Shown here: piece after piece, positions 1-5,503 of the stretch
Position numbering within the stretch: position 1 is the stretch's first letter
How the letters are laid out: each line of letters opens with the position of its first letter
From: SAR202 cluster bacterium
Lineage (GTDB): Bacteria; Chloroflexota; Dehalococcoidia; Lucifugimonadales; UBA826
NCBI GenBank assembly: GCA_009392675.1
Contig: VFFY01000057.1
Location: 1 to 5,503 of the forward strand
Length of the DNA: 5,503 nt
Reading direction: 5' to 3'
Notes under the pieces: generated by a model
The model's input: the letters and a program-made list of their open reading frames with translations, nothing else
Databases searched by the model: none
What the model was told of the DNA's origin: nothing
Made by a program: the position numbers and the translations under genes

Positions 1-558
1 CGACAACTCTCCATTTACAAAACATTCGATTTTCAAATGTCCCGGATCGTCAATTTCCGTCTCAATGTGAGGCCCAATAGGGCAAAAAGTATCAAAATGT
101 TTCCACCGCATTGAAAGACCTTTACCTAGATCACTCTCTATGGTTTCTTTTGCACTGACATCGTTCACACATGTGTATCCCATCACGTAGTCCATCGCAT
201 CCGATTCACTGATGTGACGAGCGGTTTTGGATATCACTACCCCAACCTCAGCTTCATGTATGACACTTTTGCAGCTTCGTGGATATACTATATTTCCTTG
301 GTGAGGAGCATATGTTCCAGGCTGTTTCATGAAAATACCTGGACCATCTCGATCATCCTTTTCACCATAATTAGCAGCTATAGCAGGAACTTTGTTGGTT
401 GAAGTAAGAGGAGCAAGTAGTGTTATATCTGAGAGAGAACAAATCCTGTCGCCGACGTTTTTTTTCTCGTAAGGGGTTCCTGAAACGGCGTGTATGGAAT
501 CTCCCAAAATAACCCCCCAAGTTTCCTCCAATCCAAGCATGAATCTCGCAATTTTCAT
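1..558 (-). CDS. Fumarylacetoacetate hydrolase (FAH) family protein, C-terminus cut by window edge
   Basis: The frame starts at the ATG at 558-556 and stays open to base 1, giving 186 residues of a family usually about 280 long, so the C-terminal third lies outside. The FAH fold is shown by the metal-site motif HEAEVGVVI (residues 101-109, ligands E102 and E104), the third acidic ligand in VNDVSAKE (D133), and FMKQP (76-80), whose lysine usually contacts substrate. The family cleaves C-C bonds of, or decarboxylates, diketo and oxo acids with Mg2+ or Mn2+ in the cytosol. The start is supported by AAAGG 11 bases upstream. It follows the transporter gene by 36 bases, is last of the leftward genes visible, and would suit hydrolysis of a diketo-deoxy acid made from the dehydratase product (inference). 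Oddity: the usual NYxxH(A) segment reads NYGEKDDR (63-70), so the lid histidine is missing. A decarboxylase, hydratase or isomerase role is equally possible; family assignment is firm, substrate unknown. Confidence 0.9.
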   Translation of the reverse strand, partial: MKIARFMLGLEETWGVILGDSIHAVSGTPYEKKNVGDRICSLSDITLLAPLTSTNKVPAIAANYGEKDDRDGPGIFMKQPGTYAPHQGNIVYPRSCKSVIHEAEVGVVISKTARHISESDAMDYVMGYTCVNDVSAKETIESDLGKGLSMRWKHFDTFCPIGPHIETEIDDPGHLKIECFVNGELS

Positions 559-569
559 AATCGCCCAAA

Positions 570-574
570 CCTTT
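570..574 (-). promoter_or_regulatory. Ribosome binding site of the FAH-family gene
   Basis: AAAGG on the minus strand lies 11 bases before the ATG at 558, inside the 36-base spacer after the transporter stop. It selects this start over the in-frame ATG 18 bases further on (residue 7). No terminator-like hairpin is visible in the spacer, which fits cotranscription with the transporter. Confidence 0.55.
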
Positions 575-594
575 GAATTTTCGACGATTATAGA

Positions 595-2079
595 CTAAAT
601 CATGAACGAGTTCTCCGATCTTTTCAAACCAATCCAAGCAGCTAGTGATGAAACGAGTCCAATTGACACAATTACAGATCCAGCTATGTATGAAACCTGG
701 AATGCATACATAAAAGAAGCTATTGAATCAGGAGATGAGCCTGCTTGTAGAATATCTACTGCCGGGGACTTCCATTCATAAATCGAAGTGAAGGCCCATC
801 CCAAAAGTGTAACGGCAGTCACGCTACCTAGACCTCTGGACATTGATGACACAGCACCACCTGAACCCAAATCAGAAGGTGTCATTTTCCCCATGATTAG
901 GCTCAAATTAGAGCTCTGGAAAAGGCCTATACCCATCCCTACAAATACCATTCTGAAGGCTATCTGCTGAAGGCTAGAATCGGCAGTTAAAGCAGTATAT
1001 GAAATAAGCGCCAGCAACACTATAACCAAACCCAACACCGTGATAAATCCAGATCCGATCCTATCAGATAAATAACCCCCAACAGGAGAAAATAATGATA
1101 CTGAAACAGCATTCAGTAAAAGAAATATTCCTAAAACGAAAGATGAAGCTCCAATTATTTCTCCCACAAAATAAGGAAGTATAAATAAGTTGACGAAGGA
1201 ACCCATGTAAAGAAATAAATTAGCGCCAAATCCACCGGCAACTACCAAATCCTTCATAATTGATAACTTAACCAATGGGTCAGGAATAATCGACTGGCGC
1301 CTGACAAAAAAAGTTCCTGAACAAATAAATATCCCTAAACTCACAAATGTTTCGACACGTAGCCAGCCTATTGCCGTAGCAATGTTCATAGAAGCAACAA
1401 ACGCTATCAAACACACAAACGCAAGGACTCCGCCGACCCAATCAAAGCTAGTCGCCTCATTATTGTTTTTATTCTGATTTCCGACTCCCCGAATAACAGT
1501 GACTGAACCCAAAATAGCTAGAATACAAATAGGTATCCTGCCGAAAAATATCCAGCGCCAGGACATATATTCCAAGGCGACGCCCGCATATAAAGTTCCT
1601 ACTATCATTCCCACACTCCCAACACCGGTCATTACACCCAATGCCCGGCCACGAATCCGCGAAGGGAACAGGGATGTAGCAAGCGCAGGGGCTATCGCTA
1701 AAAGGGCCGAATTACCAACTGCCTGAAGTACCCTAAAGCCCACAACTGATTGAATATTTGGAGAAAACCCTATTGCAATCATTGCCAAGGAATAAGTTAC
1801 TAATCCCAGAATGAAGATCTTTCGAAGTCCAAAAACGTCTCCTGCTCTCCCCATAGTAAGTTGCAAACTGACAGTGGTACCTAGATAAAAAATTATCATC
1901 AAATAGGTGGTGGTCGGAGATGCGTAAAAGTAATCAGATATTCTAGGTAAAGCAACATTTACACTAACGTCGAGGGAGCTCAAGAACACCCCAGATGCTA
2001 CCACCAGCAGTTGAACCCATTGAACCCAAGTCAAAGAAGCATCAGGGATTGAGTCTACATTTTTTTTATTTCCCAACAC
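595..2079 (-). CDS. MFS transporter, DHA2 (14-TMS, EmrB/QacA-like) family
   Basis: This 494-residue protein is an inner-membrane proton-coupled major facilitator. Its length and about 14 hydrophobic segments (roughly 22-42, 56-75, 87-104, 109-134, 144-166, 174-196, 212-232, 240-258, 277-300, 308-330, 343-363, 371-395, 415-432 and 457-485) match the DHA2 group. Helix 1 ends in LDVSVNVALPRI (36-47), typical of drug:H+ antiporters; loop 2-3 carries motif A as GRAGDVFGLRK (77-87), and a second copy, GGYLSDRIGSG, lies near 334-344. The motif C region reads GVGSVGMIVG (152-161), lacking the usual GP pair, and the following WRWIFFGRIP (174-183) has GR where relatives commonly have a neutral IN or LN. 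The start is a GTG sharing one base with the preceding gene's TAG stop (TAGTG), with no clear Shine-Dalgarno site, so translational coupling is likely. DHA2 proteins are mostly exporters; in this catabolic setting it may move a sugar acid or a by-product. Substrate and direction cannot be read from sequence. Confidence 0.92.
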   Translation of the reverse strand: MLGNKKNVDSIPDASLTWVQWVQLLVVASGVFLSSLDVSVNVALPRISDYFYASPTTTYLMIIFYLGTTVSLQLTMGRAGDVFGLRKIFILGLVTYSLAMIAIGFSPNIQSVVGFRVLQAVGNSALLAIAPALATSLFPSRIRGRALGVMTGVGSVGMIVGTLYAGVALEYMSWRWIFFGRIPICILAILGSVTVIRGVGNQNKNNNEATSFDWVGGVLAFVCLIAFVASMNIATAIGWLRVETFVSLGIFICSGTFFVRRQSIIPDPLVKLSIMKDLVVAGGFGANLFLYMGSFVNLFILPYFVGEIIGASSFVLGIFLLLNAVSVSLFSPVGGYLSDRIGSGFITVLGLVIVLLALISYTALTADSSLQQIAFRMVFVGMGIGLFQSSNLSLIMGKMTPSDLGSGGAVSSMSRGLGSVTAVTLLGWAFTSIYEWKSPAVDILQAGSSPDSIASFMYAFQVSYIAGSVIVSIGLVSSLAAWIGLKRSENSFMI

Positions 2080-3209
2080 TACTCTATGTATGCGGGGTCT
2101 ATTTCAATACCCAGGCCTGGAGAATCTGGTAAGGAAATCCAACCATTTTCGACAATCGGCGGGTTTTTAAATATTGCGAATTTATGTGCGTAACTGCCTA
2201 TTGGCGGATCATTTAGTAATTCGAGATATGGCGCGTTAGGCCACGATGCCACTAGATGAAGATGCGCTATAACTCCGATATCTCCCCCTCCGTGATGTGG
2301 AACGATTTTCTTTCCGTAGAGCTCTGATAACACCCCTATCTTTCGCACTTCCGTAATCCCGTCTAAAACCATACTTTCCGGCTGCAACACATCGTAAATA
2401 TTGTTTTCTAGCATCGTCTTAAATTCGTGTATGCCTCGGTTGTTCTCACCTCCAGCTATAGGAATCGCGACCGAGTCATTTAGCCTAGCAAGGTCATCTA
2501 AAGCATATCTTTGCAATGGTTCTTCTAGCCAATAAACACCCAATTCCCCCAGAAGAGTGGCGGTTTCAAAAGCCCGGCGAAAATCCCAAGTTACACCGGG
2601 TTGCCATTTACCAAATGACTGAGCCTGGTTAGCGTCTACCATGATCTCCATCGAATCTTTGACAGCATCGCGGACAAGCTCGACAGTGCGAATATCTTCC
2701 TGGATAGTCTCATGATGCAATCTGAGTTTTATGGCCTTCCATCCTTCTTCGCTTAGTGACCGGGCCAACTCTGCACGTTCCTCTGGGGTTGATAGCAAAA
2801 TCATGCTGGCATAGGGCATCATACGATCCTTTGAGCCCCCCCATAACTTGTACAGCGGTTGTCCACTTGCTTTGCCAATAACATCCCAAATTGCCACATC
2901 AACTCCGGCAGCTCCTTTGTACGGAAGTGTATGGACATAATATTTGAGTCTTTGGGCAATTTGCTCAATTTCAAAAGGATCTTCACCCACAACTACATTC
3001 TTCACAGGCTCAATAAGCGAGGGGTCCATTCCAGGTCCAATACCAACGATTCCCTCATCCGTGTGTACTTCTGTGAAAGATCCACCCCCCCTACTAAAAC
3101 GCATCAAACCACCTTTGTTCCAAGCAGGCTCAATACTTCCTACAGATTCAAGCTCTTTAAGCTGGATCAATTTAACATCAGTAATTTTCATACGGGTTTT
3201 GGATATCAT
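2079..3209 (-). CDS. Mandelate racemase/muconate lactonizing enzyme family protein (enolase superfamily, probable acid-sugar dehydratase)
   Basis: The 376-residue protein has the N-terminal capping domain (to about 120) and the modified TIM barrel of the mandelate racemase (MR) group. AAGVDVAIWDVIGK (100-113) is a family signature. Mg2+ ligands are D192 in VDANQ, E229 or E230 in WLEEP and E255 in GGEN; the general-base histidine is H305 in VPHHGGG, and YLE ends at E330, the usual electrophile position. Members remove water from sugar acids to give 2-keto-3-deoxy acids, or racemise alpha-hydroxy acids. Two key sites depart from consensus: the Lys motif is K161-L-R163 rather than KxK, and QPE (E278) replaces the QPD that usually pairs with the histidine. 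The ATG at 3209 is chosen because GGAG sits 11 bases upstream; starting at 3287 would bury the TATAAT promoter, and 3191 has no ribosome site. First gene of the leftward unit; its stop overlaps the transporter start. Dehydratase is the likeliest role; substrate unknown. Confidence 0.92.
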   Translation of the reverse strand: MISKTRMKITDVKLIQLKELESVGSIEPAWNKGGLMRFSRGGGSFTEVHTDEGIVGIGPGMDPSLIEPVKNVVVGEDPFEIEQIAQRLKYYVHTLPYKGAAGVDVAIWDVIGKASGQPLYKLWGGSKDRMMPYASMILLSTPEERAELARSLSEEGWKAIKLRLHHETIQEDIRTVELVRDAVKDSMEIMVDANQAQSFGKWQPGVTWDFRRAFETATLLGELGVYWLEEPLQRYALDDLARLNDSVAIPIAGGENNRGIHEFKTMLENNIYDVLQPESMVLDGITEVRKIGVLSELYGKKIVPHHGGGDIGVIAHLHLVASWPNAPYLELLNDPPIGSYAHKFAIFKNPPIVENGWISLPDSPGLGIEIDPAYIE

Positions 3210-3220
3210 AAAAATCAAAT

Positions 3221-3224
3221 CTCC
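3221..3224 (-). promoter_or_regulatory. Ribosome binding site fixing the start of the enolase-superfamily gene
   Basis: GGAG on the minus strand lies 11 bases before the ATG at 3209. The next in-frame ATG (3191, giving MKITDVKLIQ) has no Shine-Dalgarno sequence before it, and the far upstream start at 3287 lies beyond the putative promoter. This site therefore decides the start, though 3191 would also give a normal family N-terminus. Confidence 0.55.
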
Positions 3225-3240
3225 GATAATAGAAAACGGC

Positions 3241-3254
3241 CACAGAATTTTGTG
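3241..3254. promoter_or_regulatory. Near-perfect 14-bp palindrome, candidate operator
   Basis: CACAGAATTTTGTG pairs at six of seven positions around its centre (one G/T mismatch). It begins immediately downstream of the minus-strand TATAAT and so covers the expected transcription start of the leftward unit, a classic place for a repressor to bind. No regulator gene is in the window, so the binding protein is unknown. The short length and AT-rich core leave room for chance. Confidence 0.35.
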
Positions 3255-3260
3255 ATTATA
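3255..3260 (-). promoter_or_regulatory. Promoter -10 element (TATAAT) for the leftward unit
   Basis: The minus strand reads a perfect TATAAT here, 45 bases before the ATG at 3209. At 17-base spacing the -35 position would be TATCAA (3283-3278), a poor match, so the promoter is either weak or activator-assisted. A start near 3248 would give a leader of about 39 bases. This location also argues against starting the dehydratase gene at 3287. Confidence 0.45.
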
Positions 3261-3276
3261 GAATACATTCATGCCT

Positions 3277-3288
3277 GTTGATACCAAC
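3277..3288. promoter_or_regulatory. Imperfect palindrome GTTGATACCAAC, candidate operator
   Basis: Five of six base pairs are symmetric. On the minus strand it reads GTTGGTATCAAC, similar in style to the TTGGTATACCAA-like operators of FadR-type GntR regulators (knowledge of the family, not a match score). It overlaps the -35 region of the leftward promoter and lies just upstream of the possible rightward -10, so one protein bound here could affect both units. Confidence 0.3.
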
Positions 3289-3293
3289 TCCTA

Positions 3294-3299
3294 TATACT
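3294..3299 (+). promoter_or_regulatory. Possible -10 element (TATACT) for the rightward unit
   Basis: TATACT matches the -10 consensus at five of six positions and lies 75 bases before the ATG at 3375. No good -35 hexamer is seen at 16-18 bases upstream, so this is tentative. A start near 3306 would leave a leader of roughly 70 bases. Confidence 0.25.
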
Positions 3300-3361
3300 C
3301 GACGGAAAATAGTTACTTATGGGTACTACCGACAGAATCAGCACCTAGGTAAAGGGTTAGA

Positions 3362-3366
3362 AAGGA
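3362..3366 (+). promoter_or_regulatory. Ribosome binding site of the Gfo/Idh/MocA gene
   Basis: AAGGA (within GAAAGGAT) lies 8 bases before the ATG at 3375, a textbook spacing. It supports this start, which places the Rossmann motif seven residues in. Confidence 0.65.
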
Positions 3367-3374
3367 TAAAAAAT

Positions 3375-4472
3375 ATGGTCGGGAAAAAGATTCGAGTAGG
3401 GATCATCGGGGCTAATGTTGGATACGGTTGGACACCCAGATCCCATGCTCCGGCAATAGCAGAAATGCCGGAGATAGAATTTTCTGCTGTGTGTACCTCT
3501 CGAGAGGAAACTGCCAAAGAATCAGCGGATACCTATGGAGTGCCGTTAGCATTCAGCAACCACAATGAGATGTTAGACAAAGCTGATTTGGACGTCGTGG
3601 CTGTAATAGTTAGAGTTCCAAAGCATTACGACCTTGCAATGGATGTTTTGAAAGCAGGCAAGAATATTTATACCGAATGGCCCCTAGGTGCAAATTTGAA
3701 AGAGGCAGAAGAAATCACCTCTCTAGCCAAAGAAAAAAGTCTTTTAACTATGGTGGGACTACAATCCCGCGCCGCACCGATTTTTCTATACCTCAGGGAC
3801 CTAATAAGTGAAGGATATATCGGAGAGGTTCTGTCAGCTAATATGCGCCAGTTTAGTTCTGGGGTATTATCCAGGCCGCCGGGTCGTACGTGGCAAAAAG
3901 ATGTGGAATTAGGAGCAACTACTCTAACAATACCTTTTGGCCACTCGATCGATGCTCTTTGTATGTGTCTCGGCGAATTCGCCAGCGTTTCGGGGAACGT
4001 GTTGACCAAGGTCCCACAATGGCATGAACAGGAAACTAACCGCATGGTTGAAGTGAGCTCTCCGGACACGATTATGATCACTGGGGTTTTGGAAAGTGGC
4101 ACCGCTGTCTCGGCTCATGTAAGTGCTATCCCATACCATGGTTCTGGTTACCGATTTGAAATTTACGGCAGTGAAGGGACACTTGTGGTCACGAGCAATG
4201 ACGCTCCCTCTACGGGTACATCTAAACTTTGGGGTGGGCAACCAAATGGATCTGATTTAATAGAACTTGAGGTGCCTAAAAACTACACCAAAGTTCCGAG
4301 TTCGGTACCTAGTGGAGCCCCCTTCAATATTGCCCAGCTGTGGGATCGTTTCGCCGAGGGCATTAAAACTAATACAGAAGTTGAACCCAGCTTTTCTACA
4401 GCACTGACTAGGCACAAACTTTTAGATGCAATCCAAAAGTCTTCCGATACAGGAATCACTCAAAAACTATAA
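3375..4472 (+). CDS. Gfo/Idh/MocA family oxidoreductase, Gal80-like branch
   Basis: The 365-residue cytosolic protein has an N-terminal NAD(P)-binding Rossmann domain (VGIIGANVGYGW, 8-19, an elongated glycine loop) and a C-terminal alpha/beta domain from about 125. The family oxidises or reduces sugars, sugar acids and inositols. Several motifs point to the branch containing yeast Gal80p: GW then SHAPAI (18-28), EWPL (101-104), GLQSR (128-132), LISEGYIGEV (143-152), FGHSIDAL (188-195) and PDTIMITG (230-237). The usual catalytic EKP reads E101-W102-P103, so the lysine is absent; H190 remains but the Asp normally found a few residues before it is not seen. It may therefore be a dehydrogenase with altered chemistry or, like Gal80p, a ligand-sensing protein. 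First gene of the rightward unit, divergent from the dehydratase and 14 bases before the aminotransferase. It could supply the oxidation step before dehydration (inference). Fold certain, catalytic status uncertain. Confidence 0.92.
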   Translation: MVGKKIRVGIIGANVGYGWTPRSHAPAIAEMPEIEFSAVCTSREETAKESADTYGVPLAFSNHNEMLDKADLDVVAVIVRVPKHYDLAMDVLKAGKNIYTEWPLGANLKEAEEITSLAKEKSLLTMVGLQSRAAPIFLYLRDLISEGYIGEVLSANMRQFSSGVLSRPPGRTWQKDVELGATTLTIPFGHSIDALCMCLGEFASVSGNVLTKVPQWHEQETNRMVEVSSPDTIMITGVLESGTAVSAHVSAIPYHGSGYRFEIYGSEGTLVVTSNDAPSTGTSKLWGGQPNGSDLIELEVPKNYTKVPSSVPSGAPFNIAQLWDRFAEGIKTNTEVEPSFSTALTRHKLLDAIQKSSDTGITQKL

Positions 4473-4473
4473 C

Positions 4474-4477
4474 GGAG
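4474..4477 (+). promoter_or_regulatory. Ribosome binding site of the aminotransferase gene
   Basis: GGAG lies one base after the TAA of the oxidoreductase gene and 9 bases before the ATG at 4487. The tight spacing (14 bases between genes, no terminator) supports cotranscription and fixes the aminotransferase start. Confidence 0.65.
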
Positions 4478-4486
4478 CTAAACAGA

Positions 4487-5503
4487 ATGGCCACACTTAT
4501 TGAACAAAAATATATAGCAGCCCATCCAGGATCTGCCCAAAGGCACGAAAAAGCAAAACACATGTTTCCAAATGGTGTCACGCACGATGCCCGCAGACAG
4601 AATCCGTTTCAGCTTTACTACACCCATGCTGTGGGGCCTTACAAGTATGACGTTGATGGAAATGAGGTGATAGATTTTTGGAGCGGTCACGGTTCTCTCA
4701 TACTAGGACATTCACACCCGGAAATTGTGACAGCGGTCCAGGAGCAAATGGCAAAAGGGACTCACCTAAGTGGTTCGACTGATCTCGAAATCCGTTGGGG
4801 TCAACTTGTTCAAGAGATGATACCAAGCGCTGAAAAGGTCAGATTTCACAGCTCTGGAACTGAAGCCGACATGATGGCAATAAGGATGGCAAGAGCCTAC
4901 ACCGAAAAATCCAAAATAATAAAATTTGAGCACCATTTTCATGGCTGGAGTGATTATTTATCTGCTGACGCTGACGGTATCGGAGGTATCCCAAAAGAAG
5001 CTCTTGAAACAGTGATAATACTACCTGCAAATGACATTTCCCTTGTAGAAAAAACTCTGCAAGATAACGATGATGTCGCTGCCATTATTCTAGAACCAAC
5101 CGGAGCTCATATGGGGCTGGAACCCATATTACCAGCGTTTCTAGAAGGGCTAAGGGAGGTCACTACCAAATTTGGCGTCGTACTAATTTTTGATGAAGTG
5201 GTTACAGGTTTCAGAATATCCGACGGCGGCGCTCAAGGATATTACGGTGTGACCCCCGACTTAACCACATTGGCAAAAATACTAGGAGGAGGACTTCCAG
5301 GTGGGGCTGTGTGTGGAAAAGCAGAAATAATTAATATGATAGAACCAAGGGATGACGCCGATTTCAACAAAAACAGAAGAATCGCCCACAACGGAACATT
5401 TAACGCCAACCCGCTCTCTGCATCTTCTGGCATTAAAGCTTTGGAAATACTAAAAAGAGACCCAATCAACGAAAAAGCAATCGGAATGGGAAACCTCCTT
5501 AAA
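4487..5503 (+). CDS. Class III PLP aminotransferase, glutamate-1-semialdehyde aminomutase (HemL)-like, C-terminus cut by window edge
   Basis: The frame opens at ATG 4487 and stays open for 339 codons to the last base; relatives are about 430 residues long, so roughly a fifth is missing. Fold type I landmarks are clear: DVDGNEVIDFWSG (55-67), GHSHPEI (74-80), phosphate-binding SSGTEADMMAIRMAR (122-136), FHGW (151-154), ILEPTGAHMG (201-210), FDEVVTGFR (235-243, with D236 contacting the pyridine nitrogen) and LAKILGGGLPGG (262-273), where K264 should form the Schiff base, then HNGTFNANPLS (301-311). The order and wording match the HemL-like part of class III rather than ornithine or GABA aminotransferases. 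True HemL makes 5-aminolevulinate; here the gene follows a Gal80-like oxidoreductase and faces sugar-acid genes, with EHHFHGW where HemL typically has a YHGH(x)D segment, so a catabolic or amino-sugar role is more likely than tetrapyrrole synthesis (inference). Substrate unknown; an aminomutase activity remains possible. Confidence 0.9.
   Translation, partial: MATLIEQKYIAAHPGSAQRHEKAKHMFPNGVTHDARRQNPFQLYYTHAVGPYKYDVDGNEVIDFWSGHGSLILGHSHPEIVTAVQEQMAKGTHLSGSTDLEIRWGQLVQEMIPSAEKVRFHSSGTEADMMAIRMARAYTEKSKIIKFEHHFHGWSDYLSADADGIGGIPKEALETVIILPANDISLVEKTLQDNDDVAAIILEPTGAHMGLEPILPAFLEGLREVTTKFGVVLIFDEVVTGFRISDGGAQGYYGVTPDLTTLAKILGGGLPGGAVCGKAEIINMIEPRDDADFNKNRRIAHNGTFNANPLSASSGIKALEILKRDPINEKAIGMGNLLK

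Noticed and set aside
214..402. 62-codon plus-strand open frame near the left edge
   Set aside because: It is antisense to the FAH metal-site region, whose minus-strand reading is clearly the coding one.
371..637. 88-codon minus-strand open frame between the transporter and the FAH-family gene
   Set aside because: It overlaps the transporter end and most of the N-terminal FAH coding region in another frame. Its product is rich in Arg, Cys and Ser without any recognisable motif, while the overlapping frame gives clear FAH motifs.
2859..3281. 140-codon and 103-codon plus-strand open frames opposite the dehydratase gene
   Set aside because: They are antisense shadows of the enolase-superfamily gene, with low-complexity Ser/Pro/Thr or Asn-rich products and no domain signal.
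3210..3287. N-terminal extension of the dehydratase to 3287
   Set aside because: The added 26 residues have no family counterpart, the segment contains the TATAAT and palindromes, and a better ribosome site precedes the start at 3209.
3668..4241. 144-codon and 105-codon minus-strand open frames inside the Gfo/Idh gene
   Set aside because: They lie antisense to a strongly conserved coding sequence, have no plausible ribosome site and encode nothing recognisable.
4478..5469. Minus-strand open frames at the right end
   Set aside because: They oppose the continuous aminotransferase frame and show no motif or ribosome site.

Overview
The window is a gene-dense, moderately AT-rich bacterial segment made of two divergent transcription units that share a short control region at about 3210-3374. 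Five protein genes fill nearly all of it, two of them cut by the window edges. No RNA gene, insertion sequence, CRISPR array or gene-free stretch over 300 bases is visible.

The leftward (minus) unit reads, in order of transcription: an enolase-superfamily acid-sugar dehydratase-like protein (3209-2079), a 14-helix DHA2-type major facilitator transporter (2079-595, its GTG start sharing one base with the preceding TAG stop) and a fumarylacetoacetate hydrolase (FAH)-family enzyme (558 to beyond base 1). The rightward (plus) unit holds a Gfo/Idh/MocA-fold oxidoreductase with strong resemblance to the Gal80-type branch (3375-4472) and, 14 bases further on, a class III PLP aminotransferase of the glutamate-1-semialdehyde aminomutase (HemL-like) type that runs off the right edge (4487 to beyond 5503).

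The set looks like a catabolic locus for a sugar acid or related polyhydroxylated carboxylate. A plausible route, by analogy with the non-phosphorylative L-rhamnose/L-fucose pathways, is oxidation by the Gfo/Idh protein, dehydration by the enolase-superfamily enzyme, and carbon-carbon cleavage of a (di)keto-deoxy acid by the FAH-family hydrolase, with the transporter moving substrate or product. The aminotransferase does not fit that simple scheme and hints at an amino-bearing substrate or a transamination side step. Three of the enzymes differ from family consensus at active-site positions: EWP instead of EKP in the oxidoreductase, KxR and QPE in the dehydratase, and loss of the NYxxH histidine in the hydrolase. 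The substrate is therefore unlikely to be a textbook one.

The organism cannot be fixed from this sequence. Shine-Dalgarno sites, a TATAAT-type promoter, compact operons and this mix of enolase-superfamily, Gfo/Idh, FAH and class III aminotransferase genes fit a free-living heterotrophic bacterium. Marine SAR202-type Chloroflexota, known for expanded enolase-superfamily paralogues, are one candidate, offered only as a low-confidence inference.
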